Source: Bacilli bacterium (lineage in GTDB: Bacteria; Bacillota_I; Bacilli_A; RFN20; CAG-288). From it: a DNA stretch of 13,842 bases. Position numbers and translations under genes: made by a program. Positions 1-5,549 of this stretch are shown piece by piece (the first letter of the stretch is position 1; every line of letters begins with the position of its first letter). The notes beneath the pieces were generated by a model that saw nothing but the letters and a program-made list of their open reading frames with translations, did not search any database and had not been told where the DNA came from. Location of the stretch: positions 1 through 13,842 of the forward strand of contig CAAFJQ010000028.1 in assembly GCA_900763245.1 (NCBI GenBank). Direction: 5' to 3'.

Positions 1-9
1 AAATGGGGT

Positions 10-15
10 TATAAT
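10..15 (+). promoter_or_regulatory. -10 box for the small toxin-like mRNA
   Basis: A perfect TATAAT lies at 10-15. The -35 box would fall left of the window and cannot be seen. A start 7 bases downstream falls at about A22, the first bases of the stem-loop at 21-46, so the transcript would begin with that hairpin. Without the -35 the promoter is only half supported. Confidence 0.55.
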
Positions 16-20
16 AGTTT

Positions 21-46
21 CAGTCAAGAGGTGCAACTCTTGACTG
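21..46 (+). repeat. Perfect 10-bp stem-loop at the predicted 5' end of the toxin-like mRNA
   Basis: CAGTCAAGAG at 21-30 pairs exactly with CTCTTGACTG at 37-46 around a six-base loop. It begins at the predicted transcription start, so it would cap the 5' end of the RNA. Type I toxin mRNAs often carry such 5' hairpins, which protect the message from decay. It is not a terminator on either strand: no T-run follows. Confidence 0.7.
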
Positions 47-60
47 AGAGCCATAGCCGA
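46..60 (+). repeat. 5' arm of a long-range inverted repeat (partner 185-199)
   Basis: GAGAGCCATAGCCGA at 46-60 matches the reverse complement of 185-199 at 14 of 15 positions, the first 11 being perfect. In a transcript running past 199 the two arms can pair, closing the whole message end to end. The core TGAGAGCCAT recurs as a direct repeat at 76-85, where it covers the start codon. Confidence 0.6.
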
Positions 61-77
61 CACCTAGAAAGGAGGTG
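61..77 (+). promoter_or_regulatory. Hairpin that hides the Shine-Dalgarno of the small ORF
   Basis: CACCT at 61-65 is complementary to AGGTG at 73-77, with a 7-base loop. The RBS of the small ORF is AGGAGG at 70-75, so its 3' half lies in the stem and the rest in the loop. Sequestration of the RBS by a local anti-SD is a known feature of type I toxin mRNAs. The stem is only five base pairs, so its strength in vivo is uncertain. Confidence 0.5.
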
Positions 78-83
78 AGAGCC

Positions 84-149
84 ATGGAACAAACCATCAT
101 CATTCTCATTCTTCTTATCATCCTATTCAGGTTAGCCGATAAGCAATAA
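84..149 (+). CDS. Candidate type I toxin, 21-residue hydrophobic peptide
   Basis: A 21-codon ORF with ATG at 84 and TAA at 147-149. AGGAGG at 70-75 sits 8 bases before the ATG, which is nearly ideal. The peptide starts MEQT, continues with an unbroken run of ten Ile/Leu residues, and ends FRLADKQ, with a short charged tail. One short membrane-spanning stretch followed by a charged end is the general form of membrane-acting type I toxins such as the Ibs and Fst families, but I recognise no specific family. The surroundings add support: a 5' stem-loop, a masked RBS, and a near-consensus promoter facing the ORF from 202-230. No other gene lies downstream on this strand, which argues against a leader peptide. 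A small membrane regulator is the main alternative. Translation is likely; toxicity is inferred. Confidence 0.6.
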   Translation: MEQTIIILILLIILFRLADKQ

Positions 150-161
150 TCGCCTAATCCT
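129..161. repeat. Imperfect stem-loop spanning the stop codon of the small ORF
   Basis: AGGTTAG (129-135) pairs with CTAA-CCT (154-161, one bulged T), and CGAT (137-140) pairs with ATCG (149-152) across a C/C mismatch, leaving an 8-base loop. The stem encloses the TAA stop. No T-run follows on either strand, so it is not a standard terminator. It could be a structural element of the sense or antisense RNA. Confidence 0.35.
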
Positions 162-184
162 ATCCGATTAAAGAATAAGGTCAA

Positions 185-199
185 TCGCCTATGGCTCTC
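185..199 (+). repeat. 3' arm of a long-range inverted repeat (partner 46-60)
   Basis: This arm is complementary to 46-60 (14/15). Its ATGGCTCTC portion is also perfectly complementary to 77-85, just before and over the ATG of the small ORF. It therefore has two competing partners in the sense RNA: the leader, or the start codon region. On the minus strand the same bases fall at about the predicted 5' end of the antisense RNA. Confidence 0.6.
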
Positions 200-201
200 T
201 T

Positions 202-230
202 ATCATACGATATGATTTATGATTTGTCAA
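202..230 (-). promoter_or_regulatory. Strong antisense promoter facing the small ORF
   Basis: On the minus strand TTGACA (225-230, a perfect -35) is followed by a 17-base spacer and TATGAT (202-207, one mismatch from consensus). The predicted start is near 195, so the RNA would run leftward across the 3' flank and the small ORF. No minus-strand gene begins there, so the promoter has no other visible purpose. The -10 also forms one arm of the palindrome ATCATA-CGA-TATGAT at 202-216. Confidence 0.75.
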
Positions 231-243
231 ACCATTGAAATAC
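231..243 (+). repeat. Direct repeat copy 1 (13 bp)
   Basis: ACCATTGAAATAC occurs here and again exactly at 439-451, 208 bases apart, in otherwise unrelated AT-rich DNA. Flanking bases differ, so the repeat is exactly 13 bp. It could be a trace of an insertion or a binding site, or a coincidence. Confidence 0.45.
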
Positions 244-249
244 GCTTGA

Positions 250-438
250 TATAGTGTCATTATGCAATATATGAAGCGGCAATTAAAATCTCAATTATTT
301 GTTAATACCAAACACATAAATGTTGTTCCGCATTAAGTAAAACAAAGGAAATCAAACCTGTATCTCTACCTAGTCGCTTTGTCATGCAACATTGCTGCAT
401 TCAAAACAAAATGTCAGAAAAAGATTACCAAAAAGGTT
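250..438. other. Non-coding spacer without a recognised feature
   Basis: AT-rich DNA between the small ORF locus and the tRNA terminator. I see no ORF with a credible RBS and no RNA family. Short hairpins such as TGCA-7-TGCA near 384-400 and a GCGG/CCGC pairing (276-279 with 328-331) are too weak to name. If the toxin-like mRNA lacks a nearer terminator, this would be its 3' untranslated region. Confidence 0.5.
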
Positions 439-451
439 ACCATTGAAATAC
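439..451 (+). repeat. Direct repeat copy 2 (13 bp)
   Basis: The second exact copy of ACCATTGAAATAC (first at 231-243), just outside the tRNA terminator. Confidence 0.45.
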
Positions 452-458
452 AAGGACT

Positions 459-481
459 AAAAAAGCCCTCAATCAAGGGCT
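459..481 (-). terminator. Intrinsic terminator of the tRNA-Pro gene
   Basis: On the minus strand AGCCCT (476-481) pairs with AGGGCT (464-469) around a 6-base loop, followed by TTTTTT at 459-464, 14 bases after the tRNA 3' end. On the plus strand the same stem is followed by CTTT, with flanking CTAAA/TTTAG also pairing, so it may weakly stop plus-strand transcripts coming from the small ORF locus. Confidence 0.9.
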
Positions 482-494
482 TCTTTAGCAAACA

Positions 495-571
495 TGGTCG
501 GAACAATGAGATTTGAACTCATGACCCCTTCCACCCCAAGGAAGTGCGCTACCAAGCTGCGCTATGTCCCG
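495..571 (-). tRNA. tRNA-Pro (GGG)
   Basis: A complete 77-nt cloverleaf read on the minus strand. The acceptor stem CGGGACA/TGTTCCG has one G-U pair, the D arm is GCGC...GCGC, the anticodon stem CTTCC/GGAAG encloses TTGGGGT with anticodon GGG after U33, and the T arm ATGAG-TTCAAAT-CTCAT is intact. Discriminator A is followed by an encoded CCA. The GGG anticodon reads CCC and CCU proline codons, so the genome must also hold a UGG species. It has its own promoter (603-631) and terminator (459-481) and is a single tRNA, not part of a cluster. Confidence 0.97.
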
Positions 572-602
572 AACACCTACGGTTTAACCCATAAGCCGTA
601 TA

Positions 603-631
603 ATTATAGTCTTTCAGCTTGTTGTTTTCAA
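603..631 (-). promoter_or_regulatory. Promoter of the tRNA-Pro gene
   Basis: On the minus strand TTGAAA (626-631) and TATAAT (603-608) are separated by 17 bases. The predicted start near 596 gives about 25 bases of 5' leader, to be removed by RNase P. The promoter lies just past the stop codon of the membrane protein gene. Confidence 0.85.
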
Positions 632-657
632 GTACATATCGACCACTTTTTAGCGAA

Positions 658-1329
658 TCATTCATCTTTGGTGATTCTTTCAATCATTTTGTCGGCTTCT
701 TCTTTGCTGATTTTCTTTTCATCAAGAAGCGCGGTCACCATTTTCAGCATTTCCGCTTTTGTGTTTTTCTTTTCTTCTTTCTTTGTTTCTTCCTCATTTG
801 CGATAAACAAGGGCTTTTCTTCTTTCTTCTCACTCTCTTCTTTATCTATTTCTTTCTTCAATTGATAATAGGGTATTGCAACAAAGAGAATTTCAGTGAC
901 AACATAAGAAACAGAGACAATAAGAGTAAGAACAAGGCTAAAAAGGTTAAAGGCACTATAGAAAGAGAGAGCGTTATCTCTTGTCTGATAGACCATTGAG
1001 AAAGCGAGAATCTCACTGATTGTCTCTAATACAATAAGGGCAAAGAGCATCTTATGTATCGTATGATAATTGAACAGGCGGTCAAAGAAGAAAGAAACAA
1101 AATCAAGAAGGATGACAAAGACCAAAAAGAGAATCGTAAATATTGTAAAAAGTCCACCTAATGTATAAGGTCTGTTCAATGACGAGAAAGGATCATCGCC
1201 GACAATCTTATACAAGTCCGAGAAAAGCTGATACTGTGATTTTCCTAAAGCCATAAAAACAAAAAGAAGAGAGGAAAACAGAACGATGATGGAAGGTATT
1301 CGATATTTGATGCTCAACTTAGAAAACAT
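658..1329 (-). CDS. Four-TM membrane protein with a charged linker and SHOCT-like C-terminus
   Basis: A 223-residue protein I do not recognise. Hydrophobic segments at about 12-29, 59-81, 94-115 and 123-155 predict four membrane helices. A Lys/Glu-rich linker follows (about 157-190), then a short helical end (191-220) with a LLDEKKISKEEADKMI pattern that resembles the SHOCT short C-terminal domain. The start is well supported: AAGGAGG lies 6 bases before the ATG. It follows uvrC by 12 bases and so is the last gene of the mutS2-uvrC operon. No terminator is visible between its stop and the tRNA promoter, so readthrough into the tRNA is possible. Its operon position does not by itself imply a DNA repair role. 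The function is unknown. Confidence 0.85.
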   Translation of the reverse strand: MFSKLSIKYRIPSIIVLFSSLLFVFMALGKSQYQLFSDLYKIVGDDPFSSLNRPYTLGGLFTIFTILFLVFVILLDFVSFFFDRLFNYHTIHKMLFALIVLETISEILAFSMVYQTRDNALSFYSAFNLFSLVLTLIVSVSYVVTEILFVAIPYYQLKKEIDKEESEKKEEKPLFIANEEETKKEEKKNTKAEMLKMVTALLDEKKISKEEADKMIERITKDE

Positions 1330-1341
1330 AATGCTTCCTCC

Positions 1342-3150
1342 TTATTGTTTGGATATTTTATCAGGAACAAGGAAATATTCATCCCTTTTTCGTAACACTT
1401 CAATTGCAGATTCTTCCGGTATGATCTGAGAAAGTTCTTCTTTGCTCACTCCCTGAAGCGATTCAATTGTCGGATAGAGCTCAAGCAGTTTTTTCTTTCT
1501 CTTCTCACCGATGCCGTTAACATCATCATAGATGGTCTTGAACACGGATTTTGCTCTCTTTCCGCGATGGAAGGTGATAGCAAAGCGATGAATCTCATCC
1601 TGCATCCTCATCAGAAGGAAAAACAAAGGCGTATTGCGTTCCAGCTCTATGATTTCACCAGTATCTGCATTGATGAGAGAGTCCGTCTCATGCTTATCGT
1701 TTTTCATCAAGCCGGCAAGCGGAATATCAACCCCTACCTCTTCCTTCACCTCTAAACCAATCTGGCACTGTGTGAAACCACCATCAAGAATGATAAGATC
1801 AGGCATCTTCTGATTCTCTTCCTTCAGTCTAGTGAATCTTCTTGTCAGCACTTCTCTCATACTGGCAAGATCATCCTGAGGATTAGGCTGTGTGATCTTA
1901 TATTTTCGATACATGGATGGTGCTTTCTCACCATTGATGTATTTGACCATGGCTCCGACAGGATCATATCCCTGGATATGAGAGTTATCATAAAGCTCGA
2001 TATCCAAAGGCGTCTTCTTTAGATTGAGTTTATCCTTCAGCTCTTCTAAAAGCTTAAGGACATCATCATTGAGCCTTGCTGTCTGGAAGTGCTGATCTAA
2101 CATCTGTTTGGAGTTTTCAAGCGCCATAGAGACAAGATCTTTCTTCTTGCCTCTTGTCGGACAGATGACATTGAAGTCGAGCGATTCCTTTAAGACAGGA
2201 ACGATTTCAGGAACAGGAAGAATGAGTTCTTTGGGATGATCTTTATGTTTTTCATAGAATTGGAAAATGATGTTTTCCAAAAACTCATTGATATCATCAT
2301 CAAGCTCTTCGACATAGGAGTTCTTTCCCAAAAGGACGCCTTTACGATAAAGAAGGAAGACAACACAGATATAACCTTCTCTGATCGAATAAGAGACAAT
2401 GTCGCGGGAAACATGATCCTGGAAGATAATCTTCTGTGAGGATGTGATACCATTGACAGTATCGATCAGCTTCTTATAATCCGCCGCTCTTTCAAACTCC
2501 AAGGCATCAGCATATTTCTTCATTTCTGCTTTAAGCTTTGCTAAAATCGCACTCGTATCTCCATTGAGAAAACGAGTGATGGAAGAGACGATTTCCTGAT
2601 ACTGTTCTTCTTTGATTTTGTTGACACAGGGAGCAAGACACTGCCCCATATGATAATAGAGGCACGGCTTTTGCGGAATATTGTTGCATTTCCTAAGCGG
2701 ATAGATCTTATTGAGAAGATCGATCATCTTATAAGCCTGAGAAGAATTCGGAAAAGGCCCGAAATAATAATAGCCTTTCTCTTTGTCAGAACGCGTGATT
2801 TTCAAATAGGGATCACTGTTCTTCTTCAAGGCAATAAACGGATACATCTTATCATCCATCAACATAATGTTATATTTAGGATAATATTTATGAATCAAAG
2901 AAATCTCTAAAAGAAGAGCTTCCTTTTCAGAGTTTGTCTCGATGATGTCGAAGTCGCGGATCTCCATGACCATCCTAGCGACTTTCCCAACCTGTGGCCT
3001 TGTGAAATATTGCTTTACTCTCTTTAGAAGCGACTTTGCTTTTCCAACGTAAATGATGACTCCATTACCATCTTTCATCTGGTAAGAGCCTGGCTTATCC
3101 GGTAAAAGAGAGATCTTCTGTTTCAAGATCGGATAATCGAGATAACTCAT
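1342..3150 (-). CDS. uvrC: Excinuclease ABC subunit C (UvrC)
   Basis: UvrC makes both incisions around a lesion in nucleotide excision repair after UvrA and UvrB have loaded. All expected parts are present in 602 residues, a normal length. A GIY-YIG type domain (PGSY at 20-23, YVG at 34-36) makes the 3' cut. Cysteines 155, 163, 171 and 175 match the spacing of the iron-sulfur ligands reported for UvrC. A UVR motif lies near 205-232 and binds UvrB. The RNase H-like domain carries D388 (YDNSH), D456 (LDGG) and H521 for the 5' cut. Helix-hairpin-helix motifs near 540-590 bind DNA. The ATG overlaps the mutS2 stop as ATGA, and no strong RBS is seen close by, which suggests translational coupling. 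Confidence 0.97.
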   Translation of the reverse strand: MSYLDYPILKQKISLLPDKPGSYQMKDGNGVIIYVGKAKSLLKRVKQYFTRPQVGKVARMVMEIRDFDIIETNSEKEALLLEISLIHKYYPKYNIMLMDDKMYPFIALKKNSDPYLKITRSDKEKGYYYFGPFPNSSQAYKMIDLLNKIYPLRKCNNIPQKPCLYYHMGQCLAPCVNKIKEEQYQEIVSSITRFLNGDTSAILAKLKAEMKKYADALEFERAADYKKLIDTVNGITSSQKIIFQDHVSRDIVSYSIREGYICVVFLLYRKGVLLGKNSYVEELDDDINEFLENIIFQFYEKHKDHPKELILPVPEIVPVLKESLDFNVICPTRGKKKDLVSMALENSKQMLDQHFQTARLNDDVLKLLEELKDKLNLKKTPLDIELYDNSHIQGYDPVGAMVKYINGEKAPSMYRKYKITQPNPQDDLASMREVLTRRFTRLKEENQKMPDLIILDGGFTQCQIGLEVKEEVGVDIPLAGLMKNDKHETDSLINADTGEIIELERNTPLFFLLMRMQDEIHRFAITFHRGKRAKSVFKTIYDDVNGIGEKRKKKLLELYPTIESLQGVSKEELSQIIPEESAIEVLRKRDEYFLVPDKISKQ

Positions 3151-5492
3151 TTCAGATAGACAACCGTTGCTCCTAAACCGCCTTCGCCTTCACCGCCGAG
3201 CCGGTAGTCTTTGACAAATTCTTTATGATTCGATAAATACTTCCAGACAGCATTCTTCAAAGCGAAAGTTCCTGCGCCGTGGATGATTCTCACTGGCGTA
3301 TAGCGATGGATTCTTGCAGAATCAAGGAAAGAGACAACTTTTCTCATCGCCTCATCGACATGAAGACCGATGATGTTGACTTCTAGTCCCTGAGAAGGAC
3401 CAAGATTCAAAATTGCACTATCGATAGAGGCATAGCTCTCTTTCTTGACTTTCACGTCTTTGGCAGTGAGTTTTGCTCTCTTCAATCCTGCTATTTTTCT
3501 TCTGATTCTTAAGCCATCCATATCAAGAAGGACTTCCTTCTTTTTGACTTCCATGACAGTCCCGACTCTTCCGTCTTCATCTTCAACCTTCTCTCCGGCT
3601 TTCAAGTCAGTCAGTTCGACAGCCTTGCCGACTGCACTTAAAGAAGGTTCGTCGTCGATTTTGATCTTCTTCAGTTCGCCTTTAGCCTGGGAGATCTGAG
3701 AATAGGAGAGATCACCTTTTCCCTGTTTGGATTCCCATATCTTATTAATCTCAGCAATACGCTGATCGACAAGTCTTTCGATCTTGCTCTCCGCCTTCAT
3801 CTTGATGGAGTTCTTTTCTTCATTGAGGGCATCAATCGCTTTCTGTCTCTTCTCCAAAAGCTTATCAAGATCTTTTTTCTTGTTTTCAAGCTCACGTTCC
3901 TTCTTCTGATTGATGGAGACCTGCTCTGTCAGCTTCTCCATCAAAGCATCTGTATCACGATTGCTTCTTTCCTTTTCAAAGGCGACAGCATCGTCGATGA
4001 TTTCTTGACTGAGTCCCATCTGTCTTGCTAAAAGGATACCATAGGATTTTCCAGTGGTATGAAGAAGCAGACGATAGGTCGGTTTAAGGGTATTGTTGTT
4101 GAATTCCATGGCACCGGTCAAAGTCTTCTCATCGCCGGCCGCATAGATCTTCATGCCATCAAAGTGAGAAGTGAGGAGCGTAAAACATCCGACTCTTTCA
4201 AAATATTTCAGAATGGCAACACCGATAGCTTCACCGTCTTTCGGTGAAGTTCCTTCACCGACTTCATCGATGATGACAAGCGAATTCTTTGTTGCAGTCT
4301 CTGTGATTTCCTTGATGCCAAGAAGATGTGATGAGAAGGTGGAAAGATTATCCATGACGGACTGATTGTCTCCGCCTAGGAAGCAGACATGGTCGATAAA
4401 AGGAATCTTTGCTTCTTTGTGGCAAGGGACCATAAGGCCTAATTTATCCATGCAGACCGATAAGGCAACAGCCTTGATCAGAATGGATTTACCGCCGGCA
4501 TTAGGTCCAGTGATCAATAAGGAGAGCGGTTCGTTTCCGCCGAGTTCAATCGTATTGGAAATGATTTTCTCCGCTTTCAACAAAGGATGGAAAAAAGCAT
4601 CTAATAAAAGTTCTTTGTCAGAGAGAACAGATATCGTTCCATTGAAGGCATTTCCGTATCTGACACTGGCAAGATAACGATCGAATGTTTCAATGATTGC
4701 GTAATCTTTTCTTAGATAAGAAAGCTGCTTTGCGCATTTCACGGAAAGATCAGTGAGGACTTTCATGACCTCATTGCTTTCTTCCTGTTTCAAGGAATTG
4801 TATTTGTTTCTTAAATCGATGACTTCATAGGGAACCATGAAAACAGTTTCACCGGTTGCAGAATAGGAGATGACTGCACCTCTGACAGATCCTTTGCAGC
4901 TGATCTTAATCGGAAGTGCTTCCTGTCCGCCTTTCAGAGAGACGACATCGCTTGAAAGGTACATCGAATACTTGCTTCTGTAAGTGTTCATGATGTTTGT
5001 AAGAGAGTGCTGGACTGTTCTCAGTTCCGTTCTCACTTCTTTCAGTTTTGATGAGGCGTTGTCAGAGACTGTCATATCCTGATCGATAGAGGAGACAAGA
5101 TCTCTCTTCAGCGGAACAAGAGGATTGAGATCGAGTGCATCATCATTAAGGTGATAAAATTCCTTTTTATCATAGAACATATCGTAAAGATATTGGCTGC
5201 AAGCCAATAAGTCCGCAATATCATAGAGTTCCGGACAGGACAAAACTCTTCCCTTGTCAAGTGCTACGAAAAGCGTTTCCATATCCATCAAGGATGGAAT
5301 GGTGATCTGATGCCCTTGAGAAAGGAATCGCGAGAATTCTTCCAGGTATTCATGCGATGTCTCCAGTTCGACAGCATCTTTGGCTTTATAGTCTTCGTAA
5401 GTGAATTTCTGCTTCAGTCCATCAAGAGAAAAGTAAGTCTTCAGCTCTTGGATGACCTGATTGATTTCTGTGTTTAAAATGTTATCTTTCAT
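3147..5492 (-). CDS. mutS2: MutS2 ATPase with a degenerate Smr domain
   Basis: MutS2 proteins bind branched DNA and, in Bacillus subtilis, collided ribosomes, which they split. This 781-residue protein has the usual order: core and clamp helices (1-310), ATPase with Walker A GPNAGGKS (329-336), signature region STFSSHL (384-390), Walker B LVIIDE (405-410), a charged coiled coil (about 505-590), a KOW-like segment (631-672) and a C-terminal Smr domain (702-781). There is no MutS mismatch-recognition domain, so it is not mutS. The ATPase looks intact. In the Smr domain the usual LDLR reads VNII (705-708) and HGxGTG reads HGAGTF (738-743), so nuclease activity is doubtful. No Shine-Dalgarno precedes the ATG, and an extended -10 lies 7 bases upstream. 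It is the first gene of the operon with uvrC. Confidence 0.95.
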   Translation of the reverse strand: MKDNILNTEINQVIQELKTYFSLDGLKQKFTYEDYKAKDAVELETSHEYLEEFSRFLSQGHQITIPSLMDMETLFVALDKGRVLSCPELYDIADLLACSQYLYDMFYDKKEFYHLNDDALDLNPLVPLKRDLVSSIDQDMTVSDNASSKLKEVRTELRTVQHSLTNIMNTYRSKYSMYLSSDVVSLKGGQEALPIKISCKGSVRGAVISYSATGETVFMVPYEVIDLRNKYNSLKQEESNEVMKVLTDLSVKCAKQLSYLRKDYAIIETFDRYLASVRYGNAFNGTISVLSDKELLLDAFFHPLLKAEKIISNTIELGGNEPLSLLITGPNAGGKSILIKAVALSVCMDKLGLMVPCHKEAKIPFIDHVCFLGGDNQSVMDNLSTFSSHLLGIKEITETATKNSLVIIDEVGEGTSPKDGEAIGVAILKYFERVGCFTLLTSHFDGMKIYAAGDEKTLTGAMEFNNNTLKPTYRLLLHTTGKSYGILLARQMGLSQEIIDDAVAFEKERSNRDTDALMEKLTEQVSINQKKERELENKKKDLDKLLEKRQKAIDALNEEKNSIKMKAESKIERLVDQRIAEINKIWESKQGKGDLSYSQISQAKGELKKIKIDDEPSLSAVGKAVELTDLKAGEKVEDEDGRVGTVMEVKKKEVLLDMDGLRIRRKIAGLKRAKLTAKDVKVKKESYASIDSAILNLGPSQGLEVNIIGLHVDEAMRKVVSFLDSARIHRYTPVRIIHGAGTFALKNAVWKYLSNHKEFVKDYRLGGEGEGGLGATVVYLK

Positions 5493-5499
5493 AAGGATG

Positions 5500-5508
5500 A
5501 TTTTATCA
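5500..5508 (-). promoter_or_regulatory. Extended -10 of mutS2, predicting a leaderless or nearly leaderless mRNA
   Basis: The minus strand reads TGA-TAAAAT at 5508-5500, an extended -10 (TGn plus hexamer). No good -35 is found 17 bases upstream. Seven bases separate the hexamer from the ATG at 5492, so transcription should begin at, or one or two bases before, the initiating A. There is no room for an RBS. Confidence 0.55.
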
Positions 5509-5534
5509 CAAAAATGGTCTTATGTTCTTTGGTT

Positions 5535-5543
5535 TGATATACT
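5535..5543 (+). promoter_or_regulatory. Extended -10 of rnhC, predicting a leaderless mRNA
   Basis: TGA-TATACT at 5535-5543 is an extended -10. The seventh base after the hexamer is A5550, the first base of the rnhC ATG. The -35 region is poor, as is common with extended -10 promoters. Together with 5500-5508 it forms a compact divergent promoter pair in a 57-bp gap. Confidence 0.6.
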
Positions 5544-5549
5544 AAATAT

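Larger units (their letters stand above)
84..195 (-). ncRNA. Candidate antisense RNA (type I antitoxin)
   Basis: Inferred from the promoter at 202-230. The 5' end should be near 195. The 3' end is not visible: no hairpin with a T-run is found on this strand between 195 and the window start, so the coordinates show only the part covering the ORF. The RNA would be fully complementary to the toxin-like mRNA over this stretch and could block it or lead to its cleavage. No minus-strand ORF with an RBS is seen, so it is most likely non-coding. Confidence 0.45.

Noticed and set aside
129..161. Terminator for the small ORF
   Set aside because: A stem exists, but no T-run follows on either strand.
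276..331. GCGG...CCGC pairing as a structured RNA
   Set aside because: Only four pairs are solid over a 48-base loop, with no match to a known riboswitch.
655..676. Hairpin GAATCA/TGATTC as the terminator of the mutS2 operon
   Set aside because: The stem is short and no T-run follows on the minus strand.
494..999. Plus-strand ORFs of 123 and 126 codons
   Set aside because: They run through the tRNA and antisense to the membrane protein gene, have no RBS, and their Phe/Ser-rich composition mirrors the Lys/Glu-rich linker on the other strand.
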